This document shows positions 1 to 5,598 of a stretch of 13,976 nucleotides of DNA, in pieces; within the stretch, counting starts at the first letter, position 1, and every line of letters begins with the position of its first letter. A program made the position numbers and the translations under genes. This stretch comes from an uncultured Muribaculaceae bacterium (GTDB lineage: Bacteria > Bacteroidota > Bacteroidia > Bacteroidales > Muribaculaceae). The stretch lies in the NCBI GenBank assembly GCA_910578305.1, contig CAJTQH010000059.1, forward strand, positions 1 through 13,976, given 5' to 3'. Under the pieces are notes generated by a model. That model was not told where the DNA came from, did no database searches, and was given only the letters and a program-made list of their open reading frames with translations.

Positions 1-1
1 C

Positions 2-343
2 CATGGCCGGGTCATAGGCCGCGGACATAATCTCACCGAACCCCTCGGCGATGTGACCGCACATGCCGAAATACAGGCCATAACTGCAGCGGCACAGACT
101 CTCGGGGGCAAATATCTGCCCGACTGCACGCTGTATGTCACCGTAGAGCCATGCCTGATGTGTGCCGGAGCCATAGGCTGGAGTCAGCTGGGACGAATAG
201 TCTACGGTGCTCCGGATGCCAAACGCGGATACAGCCGATATACACACGAGGCATTCCACCCCAAGTCAGAAGTGGTGAGCGGAGTACTGGCCGACGAATG
301 TTCGGCTCTGATGCGCGACTTTTTTGCCAACAAACGACGCTGA
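2..343 (+). CDS. tadA: tRNA-specific adenosine deaminase TadA, C-terminal part (5' end outside window)
   Basis: A zinc-dependent nucleoside deaminase, most likely TadA, which converts A34 to inosine in the anticodon of tRNA-Arg(ACG). The reading frame is open from base 2, so the start codon and roughly 36 residues lie upstream of the window. Of the 113 visible residues, His21-Ala-Glu23 is the zinc-ligand and proton-shuttle motif (HAE), and the PCLMCAGA motif supplies Cys51 and Cys54. The 30-residue spacing from His to the first Cys equals that in E. coli TadA (H57 to C87). The following GRIVYGAPDAKRGY segment is also TadA-like. The stop is 6 bp before the polyferredoxin gene, so the two are probably co-transcribed. 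Another cytidine/guanine deaminase-family enzyme is possible but less likely. Confidence 0.9.
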   Translation, partial: HGRVIGRGHNLTEPLGDVTAHAEIQAITAAAQTLGGKYLPDCTLYVTVEPCLMCAGAIGWSQLGRIVYGAPDAKRGYSRYTHEAFHPKSEVVSGVLADECSALMRDFFANKRR

Positions 344-349
344 ACCCAC

Positions 350-1318
350 ATGAACCGACTGCTGAGAATATGCCGCATAGCCGTATCGCTCACAGCCTTC
401 GCCATCCTGGGCGCCGGGCTTACATGCTCCGCACTCATGCTGCCGGTCATTGGGCCGTGGCTCGAACACGTGCAACTGCTTCCGGCCATAGCCGGCATGA
501 CATTGTTTGTATTTGTATGCTGGCTCATGGTGACCCTTGTATTCGGCCGTATATACTGCTCTACAATATGTCCGATGGGAACATTGCAGGATGTGGCCGC
601 ACGCGCCATGCGCATCGGACACCGGGCACGCGAAAAACGACAATACCACTACACCCCTCCTAACAATACTCTGCGCTACGGATCTCTGACCCTGATGGCC
701 GTGTGCCTGATAGGCGGACTGACCATGATCACCTCCGTACTCGATCCCTACTCGGCATTCAGCCGCATATGCACCGGATTCTTCAACCCTATATACAATC
801 TGGTCACTTCGGCGCTGCACGGAGCCGGAGCATACACTCCGGGAGCCGCCACCATGATCACCGCCTCTGTAGCGGCATCTATAGTGGCCACCTTTCTGTT
901 TACAATAACCATAGTGATAGCAGCCAACAGCGGCCGCACACTATGCAACACCGTATGCCCCGCAGGCACAACCCTCGGACTCGTCAGCCGCTACTCGATA
1001 TTCCAGATCGACATCGACACGGACAAATGCATCCAGTGCCGCAAATGCGAGCATGTGTGCAAGAGCAGTTGCATCGACCTTACGGACCACGTAGTCGACA
1101 ATTCCAGATGCGTCGACTGCTTCGACTGCATCAACGTGTGTCCTAACGATGCCATACACTACACCGCGTCGCGCAAACGGCTATCGCAGCCCATGATGCA
1201 ACGCATCGACAACACTCCGGCTCGCTCGCCCGAGGCCAGCCTCGGACAGACCGACACCATAACCGGACCGCACACAGCGCCCACATCCGACAATCCACAA
1301 ACAACCGACAGACAATGA
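350..1318 (+). CDS. NapH-like membrane polyferredoxin (4Fe-4S binding protein)
   Basis: A 322-residue integral membrane iron-sulfur protein, presumably carrying electrons between a membrane donor and an unidentified acceptor. Four hydrophobic segments lie near residues 10-33, 44-66, 111-132 and 167-192. Two CxxxCPxG motifs (Cys70/Cys74 and Cys199/Cys203) sit just after segments 2 and 4, as in the NapH/NosR/YccM group. The soluble C-terminal part has two ferredoxin motifs, Cys227-230-233-237 and Cys254-257-260-264, enough for two 4Fe-4S clusters. After about residue 275 the tail is polar and rich in Ser, Thr, Pro and Asp, with no recognised motif. The gene starts 6 bp after tadA and its stop overlaps the thyA start (ATGA), suggesting translational coupling. 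No partner such as a nitrate reductase is encoded nearby, so the specific role is unknown. Confidence 0.88.
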   Translation: MNRLLRICRIAVSLTAFAILGAGLTCSALMLPVIGPWLEHVQLLPAIAGMTLFVFVCWLMVTLVFGRIYCSTICPMGTLQDVAARAMRIGHRAREKRQYHYTPPNNTLRYGSLTLMAVCLIGGLTMITSVLDPYSAFSRICTGFFNPIYNLVTSALHGAGAYTPGAATMITASVAASIVATFLFTITIVIAANSGRTLCNTVCPAGTTLGLVSRYSIFQIDIDTDKCIQCRKCEHVCKSSCIDLTDHVVDNSRCVDCFDCINVCPNDAIHYTASRKRLSQPMMQRIDNTPARSPEASLGQTDTITGPHTAPTSDNPQTTDRQ

Positions 1319-2109
1319 AACAATATCTCGACCTGCTACAGCACATCATGGACCACGGCACCGATAAAAGCGACCGCACCGGTACCGGCACACGCAGTGT
1401 ATTCGGCTACCAGATGCGATTTGACCTCAGCCAAGGATTTCCGCTACTCACCACAAAAAAACTTCACCTGCGCTCGATAATCCACGAATTGCTGTGGTTT
1501 CTCAAAGGCGATACCAATGTGAAATATCTACAGGACAACGGTGTGAGAATCTGGAACGAATGGGCCGACGAAAACGGCGATCTGGGTCACGTCTACGGAT
1601 ACCAGTGGCGCTCATGGCCTGACTACAACGGCGGTACCATCGACCAGATAGCCAAAGCAGTAGAGACCATTAAGCACAATCCCGACTCGCGCCGCATAAT
1701 GGTAAGTGCATGGAATGTGGCCGACATCGACAGCATGGCACTCCCTCCATGCCACGCATTATTTCAGTTTTATGTTGCTGACGGACGTCTCAGCCTACAG
1801 CTCTATCAGCGCAGCGCCGACTGCTTCCTGGGCGTACCGTTCAACATAGCGTCATATGCCCTGCTGCTCATGATGGTGGCACAGGTTACCGGACTCGAAG
1901 CCGGTGAATTCGTCCATACGCTCGGCGACGCACACATCTACACAAATCACTTCGAGCAGGTACGCGAGCAACTCTCGCGCAATCCGCGTGCCTTGCCACG
2001 TATGGTCATAAATCCCGACATAAAAGACATATTCTCATTCCATTACGAAGACTTCTCACTCGAGGCATACGATCCGTTGCCCCACATAGCAGGAAAAGTA
2101 TCGGTATGA
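1315..2109 (+). CDS. thyA: Thymidylate synthase
   Basis: Catalyses dUMP + 5,10-methylene-tetrahydrofolate to dTMP + dihydrofolate in the cytoplasm. At 264 residues it has the same length as E. coli ThyA, and the key residues fall at E. coli numbers: Arg21 in the phosphate loop DRTGTGTRS, the Arg126-Arg127 pair, nucleophile Cys146 in LPPCHALFQFYV, Arg166, Asp169, Asn177 (which reads the dUMP base), His207 and Tyr209. The start is fixed by the 4-bp ATGA overlap with the preceding polyferredoxin gene. The stop overlaps the folA start in the same way, so synthase and reductase are probably made together. Nothing looks broken or unusual. Confidence 0.98.
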   Translation: MKQYLDLLQHIMDHGTDKSDRTGTGTRSVFGYQMRFDLSQGFPLLTTKKLHLRSIIHELLWFLKGDTNVKYLQDNGVRIWNEWADENGDLGHVYGYQWRSWPDYNGGTIDQIAKAVETIKHNPDSRRIMVSAWNVADIDSMALPPCHALFQFYVADGRLSLQLYQRSADCFLGVPFNIASYALLLMMVAQVTGLEAGEFVHTLGDAHIYTNHFEQVREQLSRNPRALPRMVINPDIKDIFSFHYEDFSLEAYDPLPHIAGKVSV

Positions 2110-2624
2110 ACACTCCTCTCATAAGCATCATAGCCATTGTGGCGCATCACGGCGCCATAGGCATTGGCGGCGACCAGCCGTTTCACATACGCGAAGACTT
2201 TCTACGCTTCAAGCAACTGACCATGGGCAAGCCCATAGTCATGGGCCGTCTCACATTCGAGGCACTCCCCAAAGGAGCACTTCCCGGACGCCGCAACATA
2301 GTGGTTACACGAAATGAAAAGTGGAGCGCACCCGACGCCGAACGCGCCTCATCTATCGACGAAGCCGTGCAGATGTGCGCATCTGCCGACGAAATCATGA
2401 TTATCGGAGGCGGACAGATCTACGCCCGGGCCATGCCAATTGCCGACACACTTTACATCACGGACGTAGACGCTGAAGTTCCCGACGCAGACACCTTTTT
2501 CCCCGAAGTCGACACAGCCGAGTGGAAGCAGACCGACCGCAGCGAAATCTTTACCGATCCGCGCTCCGGAGCCGAATACAGCTTCGTGACATACCGACGC
2601 AAAAGCCCTCAAACAACAACATAA
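2106..2624 (+). CDS. folA: Dihydrofolate reductase, with a variant active-site loop
   Basis: Reduces dihydrofolate to tetrahydrofolate with NADPH, recycling the product of ThyA encoded just upstream (4-bp ATGA overlap). The 172 residues are slightly longer than the usual 160-170. Recognisable landmarks are the N-terminal strand ISIIAIVA, the loop AIGIGGDQPFHIREDFLRFK, the NADPH-binding MGRLTFEALPKGALPGRRN region (residues 46-64) and IIGGGQIYARAM (99-110). The catalytic acid is Asp31 (E. coli Asp27). In the canonical motif LPW-x-LP-x-D this protein has QPF-H-IR-E-D, so the conserved Trp (E. coli Trp22) is Phe26 and the preceding hydrophobic residue is Gln24. Overall fold and context make DHFR secure; drug sensitivity cannot be read from this alone. 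Confidence 0.95.
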   Translation: MNTPLISIIAIVAHHGAIGIGGDQPFHIREDFLRFKQLTMGKPIVMGRLTFEALPKGALPGRRNIVVTRNEKWSAPDAERASSIDEAVQMCASADEIMIIGGGQIYARAMPIADTLYITDVDAEVPDADTFFPEVDTAEWKQTDRSEIFTDPRSGAEYSFVTYRRKSPQTTT

Positions 2625-2742
2625 AACCACTTGCACACAGCATCGTAGAGCGCAACATCAGCCTCGCATCACACGCAAACTCGACAACACACACAGTCTA
2701 AGCGGAACGCACCGTCAAAAACACTAACCCCACAAAAAAAAA

Positions 2743-2782
2743 GAATGAGAAATGCAAACAGATGTTTAGCAATTTCTCATTC
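2743..2782 (-). terminator. Rho-independent terminator of tRNA-Asp copy 1
   Basis: On the minus strand, just after the tRNA, an 11-bp perfect stem (GAATGAGAAAT with ATTTCTCATTC, at 2743-2753 and 2772-2782) is followed by nine T residues (the A run at 2734-2742 on the plus strand). The interior can pair further (AAAC/GTTT around an AGAT loop). The hairpin begins 14 nt beyond the tRNA discriminator base. The plus-strand side lacks a T run, so it should not stop folA transcripts efficiently. Confidence 0.88.
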
Positions 2783-2796
2783 TCCTCTCTCCTCGG

Positions 2797-2870
2797 CGGT
2801 ATGGACGGGACTCGAACCCGCGACCCCCTGCGTGACAGGCAGGTATTCTAACCAGCTGAACTACCACACC
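2797..2870 (-). tRNA. tRNA-Asp (anticodon GUC), copy 1
   Basis: A 74-nt gene that folds as a full cloverleaf. The acceptor GGTGTGG pairs with CCATACC (one G-T wobble) and the discriminator is G. The anticodon stem CCTGC/GCAGG encloses loop CTGTCAC, giving anticodon GTC for Asp. The T-arm is GCGGG-TTCGAGT-CCCGT. The core is very close to E. coli tRNA-Asp. The bases after the discriminator read CCG, so the CCA end is not encoded. The gap between folA and the protease gene (2625-3077) holds only this tRNA unit with its promoter and terminator; I see nothing else there. It is identical over the tRNA to the copy at 4498-4571. Confidence 0.98.
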
Positions 2871-2920
2871 AAGTTTGTGAGATACAATCTTCAAGTAGCA
2901 CTCCTGCAACTTTTCAGGTA

Positions 2921-2952
2921 CAAAGTTAATACAGATTTTTGATTCCTGCAAA
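2921..2952 (-). promoter_or_regulatory. Bacteroides-type promoter for tRNA-Asp copy 1
   Basis: On the minus strand, TTTG (2949-2952) is followed after 20 nt by TAACTTTG (2921-2928), matching the Bacteroidota primary sigma factor consensus TTTG-N19-20-TAnnTTTG. Transcription would begin about 45 nt before the tRNA 5' end at 2870. The same boxes and most of the spacer recur before the second tRNA-Asp copy (30 of 31 bases conserved across 2921-2951), while the leader between promoter and tRNA differs, which supports function. Confidence 0.82.
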
Positions 2953-3077
2953 TAATACAAATCTACAAATCACTTCTTATTATAAAATATTCGGTTTAGC
3001 ACACCGACACAAATACACCATCGAGACATTGAATGGATATAATCCTTGCCTCGAACCCACATGGCAAAGTAACAATT

Positions 3078-4271
3078 TTACAAGATCTCCTTCTCTATGA
3101 CAAGCGTATATGTCACTATCGAGCCACTCTTTTTCCTCACTTCATATACTATAGGGCCTTTCAATCCAAGACCATTGCGCTGCTCTTCCCATGATATCTC
3201 CTTTACCGGACGACCATTGATCGAAAGTATCATATCGCCTATCTCAAAACCCGCTTTCTGAGCTATGCCTCCATAATACAAACTGCTGACAATCCACCCG
3301 TCTGTGATATCGGTTCGGTCAATATATCCCATCTGTATCAGTGAACTTCGCTGATATGAATTATCGGCATTATTGTTGCGACGGGCATACAACGCATTAT
3401 TTGGAGCATCGATTATCAGATCATAATGGCACAAAACATCATTACCTATAATACCCGCATGCGGGCGATCCGACAGAGAGCCCTCGGTGTTATACGAAGC
3501 CGACACCACCACATCATAGAACTCATCGAGAAACCTGAACGACTCTGCTCTGAAATCCACAGTGGTTCCGTCGCCACCTACACCCATATTTGAAAAATAG
3601 CATTGTGCCTGAGGCTTACCGGTCAGATCAAGTCCTTTAAGAGTCGCATTGGTAAGTATCACTGTACTTCCACAGCCTAAATCCAATCGGAATGTACCCT
3701 TGACTGTCTGAAGCGAATCGATTCGCAATTCACACTCAATATCCACCCTGTTATCATTAAACTCAGCCGGCAACTTCGTATAGCCCTCAAGCATCGACGG
3801 AGCCAGACTGTCAAGCGAAAGCAGATACCCGTCCGTATAATTTACCACCAACGGGCGGTCAAACACCGCATTATTGCCAATCATTCCATCAGTATGCCTG
3901 CCAAGTATCTCTCGCAGATTTATGATTGGAGTAATATGTTCACTATACACCACATCTCCCATTTTAAGCGGTATTGTATCCAATATGACAGGTATTGTCT
4001 GCACTCCGTCGTTTCCGGCTCCGCCCATGCGAGCCTGCCCTTTTCGAAAAGGCAGCTTGCCAAAGTCGGATAAATCCATGTAATCCTTATCCATATACAG
4101 TCGGTCGGCTCCTGTATCATAGATAAGCGACACAGGTATTGTATCCATCAACGCTCCTCGAATGTAAATATGAGAATCTAAAGTAAAAGGAATGGCTCTT
4201 TCAGGAATCTCAGCCGAAACCCCGGCAGCCCACAACATCACACCGATAAGTACAGCCAATTTAGTTTTCAT
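3078..4271 (-). CDS. Exported retropepsin-like aspartyl protease with C-terminal PDZ domain
   Basis: A 397-residue protein when started at the ATG at 4271; a longer reading would need TTG at 4292. The chosen start gives a clean signal peptide (MKTKLAVLIGVMLWAAGVSA), so the protein is exported. Two tandem retropepsin-like lobes are visible. Lobe 1 has the catalytic-type DTGA at residues 52-55 and the later DGMIGNN motif. Lobe 2 has DLGCGS at 197-202 and AGIIGNDVL, with Leu in place of the usual Thr/Ser. A PDZ domain follows (about 325-393; GWIVSSLYYGGIAQKAG then GDMILSINGRPV). This resembles clan AA protease-PDZ proteins common in Bacteroidota, whose substrates are mostly unknown. The gene sits alone between two tRNA-Asp units, has no clear TAnnTTTG promoter in its upstream gap, and sampled stretches are about 40-47% GC against about 60% in neighbouring housekeeping genes. 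Confidence 0.85.
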   Translation of the reverse strand: MKTKLAVLIGVMLWAAGVSAEIPERAIPFTLDSHIYIRGALMDTIPVSLIYDTGADRLYMDKDYMDLSDFGKLPFRKGQARMGGAGNDGVQTIPVILDTIPLKMGDVVYSEHITPIINLREILGRHTDGMIGNNAVFDRPLVVNYTDGYLLSLDSLAPSMLEGYTKLPAEFNDNRVDIECELRIDSLQTVKGTFRLDLGCGSTVILTNATLKGLDLTGKPQAQCYFSNMGVGGDGTTVDFRAESFRFLDEFYDVVVSASYNTEGSLSDRPHAGIIGNDVLCHYDLIIDAPNNALYARRNNNADNSYQRSSLIQMGYIDRTDITDGWIVSSLYYGGIAQKAGFEIGDMILSINGRPVKEISWEEQRNGLGLKGPIVYEVRKKSGSIVTYTLVIEKEIL

Positions 4272-4443
4272 AGTTGTTTTTTTAAGTTTCAATCATCCAG
4301 ACATCAAATTGCAATATTACTAAAAATAATCGAACCACAACCCATTTCAACAAAAAATCCGCACAGCCCGGGAGGGAGGGCATCCACAGCTATCACCAAT
4401 TGATGAAAACCGGCAAAAAACATTGGCGTATACACAAAAAAAA

Positions 4444-4483
4444 GAATGAGAAACGTAAACAGAAGTTTAGCAATTTCTCATTC
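4444..4483 (-). terminator. Rho-independent terminator of tRNA-Asp copy 2
   Basis: This is the counterpart of the hairpin after copy 1: a 10-bp stem GAATGAGAAA (4444-4453) with TTTCTCATTC (4474-4483), an inner TAAAC/GTTTA pairing around AGAA, and an eight-T run on the minus strand (4436-4443). Only three substitutions separate the two hairpin regions, and the inner and outer pairing are largely kept. It lies upstream of the protease gene and should insulate that gene from tRNA transcription. Confidence 0.87.
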
Positions 4484-4497
4484 TCCTCTCTCCTCGG

Positions 4498-4571
4498 CGG
4501 TATGGACGGGACTCGAACCCGCGACCCCCTGCGTGACAGGCAGGTATTCTAACCAGCTGAACTACCACACC
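4498..4571 (-). tRNA. tRNA-Asp (anticodon GUC), copy 2
   Basis: A 74-nt gene identical in sequence to the tRNA at 2797-2870: same acceptor stem with one G-T wobble, anticodon loop CTGTCAC (GTC), discriminator G, and no encoded CCA. Promoter, tRNA and terminator are all duplicated, so both copies are probably expressed. In the gap 4272-4753 this unit is the only gene. The rest is an A/T-rich stretch ahead of the tRNA promoter and about 160 bp before the protease gene with no recognisable signal apart from a G-rich patch near 4370-4380. Confidence 0.98.
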
Positions 4572-4622
4572 AAGTTTGTGAGATGCAAAATTTTTAGTGG
4601 CTCTCTTGCCGTTTTGCGAGTG

Positions 4623-4654
4623 CAAAGTTAATACAGGTTTTTGATTCCTGCAAG
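4623..4654 (-). promoter_or_regulatory. Bacteroides-type promoter for tRNA-Asp copy 2
   Basis: On the minus strand the -7 box TAACTTTG (4623-4630) is preceded at 20 nt by CTTG (4651-4654), one mismatch from the TTTG consensus. A 14-bp perfect palindrome, TATTTTGCAAAATA (4655-4668), directly abuts the -33 box on its upstream side and could be an upstream element or operator, though A/T-rich palindromes also arise by chance. Confidence 0.75.
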
Positions 4655-4753
4655 TATTTTGCAAAATATTTTTTCAAGTTCTTCGCCAGTTTTCACACAC
4701 AGCATTATATATCAACCACTTAAAATCGCAATATTTTTTTTATCGCCGTAACA

Positions 4754-5425
4754 TCAATAATAGGAGATGGTGCGTGTTTGCTCCTCAGACCCGCATCTAC
4801 GCGATATCCAGTTGCCATGACTGTCTCGCCTGTAGTGTGTATATCCGAGCGACACATCCGACTTTCCCAAATCCGCATCATATACAAGATCGGTCGACGA
4901 CAGATCTCCGGCAGCATCATAATTCCGATATGATGTCCATCCACGCTTTGGATCAGTGATGCGATCCACAAGGCCCTGTTCGTTCCAGTGATGATACATC
5001 ACTCCAGGATGACCGTCAGTATCGGTGTAATATTCACGTATACGCCGGCCGTCGCTATCCTTTACCCACATTCGGTCAGTGAGCAGATCGGAATAGTCAT
5101 CGTTGGTCCACCGTCCATGACGGTCGAAATAAAACGTCTGTCCGTGCTGATTGCGCAGACTGCGCACGGGACCACGCAAGTCGTGAAACGCAAGATCAAA
5201 CGATGTGCGAGTGTCGGATGTACGGTCGGTCATATCACGTTTGCCGTCAATGCGCATGAAGCGGGCCTCACGGCCATGAGGCACATTATGCGACGACACA
5301 TACCACGACACACCGACCACGGTGGCGCCAAAGGCCGTGACAGCAAGAAGTAGCACCATCAAAGCCCTGCGCCATGAAGGACGAGGCGAGGCGGAAGCGC
5401 GGCGAAAATTCTGAAATTGTGACAT
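4754..5425 (-). CDS. Membrane-anchored hypothetical protein with YD/RHS-like repeats
   Basis: A 223-residue protein whose specific family I do not recognise. The N-terminus is basic (about residues 8-20), followed by one hydrophobic segment (about 20-43), so it is probably a type II-anchored or secreted protein with its body outside the cytoplasm. From about residue 78 there are loosely repeated units of Tyr/Trp, Asp and Gly: DLRGPVRSLRN, YFDRHGRW (99-106), VKDSDGRRIREYY, HHWNEQGLVDRI, YRNYDAAGDLSS and HYRRDSHGNWISRR (197-210). These look like the short beta-hairpin YD repeats of RHS-type proteins and of many small Bacteroidota hypotheticals; no toxin domain follows. It ends with TISYY and TGA. 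It is transcribed divergently from the polyamine dehydrogenase gene and stands alone. Function unknown. Confidence 0.7.
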   Translation of the reverse strand: MSQFQNFRRASASPRPSWRRALMVLLLAVTAFGATVVGVSWYVSSHNVPHGREARFMRIDGKRDMTDRTSDTRTSFDLAFHDLRGPVRSLRNQHGQTFYFDRHGRWTNDDYSDLLTDRMWVKDSDGRRIREYYTDTDGHPGVMYHHWNEQGLVDRITDPKRGWTSYRNYDAAGDLSSTDLVYDADLGKSDVSLGYTHYRRDSHGNWISRRCGSEEQTRTISYY

Positions 5426-5477
5426 TACAACAATATGACGCTGTGGTAAAAAAATAAAAAATATCGTGTGCTCCGCG

Positions 5478-5485
5478 CAAAGTTA
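5478..5485 (-). promoter_or_regulatory. Probable -7 box for the YD-repeat gene
   Basis: TAACTTTG on the minus strand is identical to the -7 box of both tRNA-Asp promoters in this window and lies 53 bp before the ATG at 5425. No convincing TTTG is found at the expected distance upstream, so activity may be weak or activator-dependent. Confidence 0.5.
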
Positions 5486-5509
5486 AGAAAATTTCAAGAA
5501 TTATGCCGC

Positions 5510-5517
5510 TATATTTG
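5510..5517 (+). promoter_or_regulatory. Probable -7 box for the polyamine dehydrogenase operon
   Basis: TATATTTG matches TAnnTTTG and lies 82 bp before the ATG at 5599. It is flanked by CCGC and GCGG. The -33 region has only a weak match. It faces away from the minus-strand -7 box at 5478-5485, and the upstream regions of the two promoters overlap, so the divergent genes could share control or compete for polymerase. Confidence 0.5.
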
Positions 5518-5598
5518 CGGATTGAACAGAATTGGCGTAACTTAGCGGTTAAAACCAATAAACATCATTAACCAGAACATATATAACCATAACAGAAG

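Larger units (their letters stand above)
2731..2883. repeat. Duplicated tRNA-Asp unit, left copy (pairs with 4433-4584)
   Basis: From the A run of the terminator, through hairpin and tRNA, to 13 nt upstream of the tRNA, this 153-bp block matches 4433-4584 with one length difference in the A run and three substitutions, all inside the hairpin. A second conserved patch covers the promoter (2921-2951 against 4623-4653, one substitution). The leader between them (about 37 nt) has diverged. The copies are in direct orientation 1.7 kb apart. Confidence 0.93.
4433..4584. repeat. Duplicated tRNA-Asp unit, right copy (pairs with 2731-2883)
   Basis: Direct-repeat partner of 2731-2883. Together the two blocks bracket the protease gene, so homologous recombination between them could delete or amplify that gene with one tRNA copy. 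No integrase, inverted terminal repeat or target duplication is visible, so a plain segmental duplication or gene conversion is the simpler reading. Confidence 0.93.

Noticed and set aside
2745..2960. Open frames on both strands across tRNA-Asp copy 1, with near-identical counterparts at 4446-4664, looking like a small conserved protein family
   Set aside because: They are translations of the tRNA, its terminator and promoter. The similarity between copies follows from the duplicated RNA gene, and such frames are a well-known false annotation over tRNA-Asp.
4272..4292. Longer start (TTG at 4292) for the protease gene
   Set aside because: The ATG at 4271 gives a normal signal peptide and follows an A-rich leader; the TTG start would only add seven residues ahead of it.
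4370..4380. G-rich patch upstream of the protease gene as a possible regulatory quadruplex or Shine-Dalgarno site
   Set aside because: Too few G tracts for a quadruplex, on the wrong strand for a ribosome site, and about 100 bp from the start codon.
2731..4584. A transposon or integrated element bounded by the two tRNA-Asp repeats
   Set aside because: No transposase, integrase, terminal inverted repeats or target duplication is seen; the inverted repeats present are the tRNA terminators.
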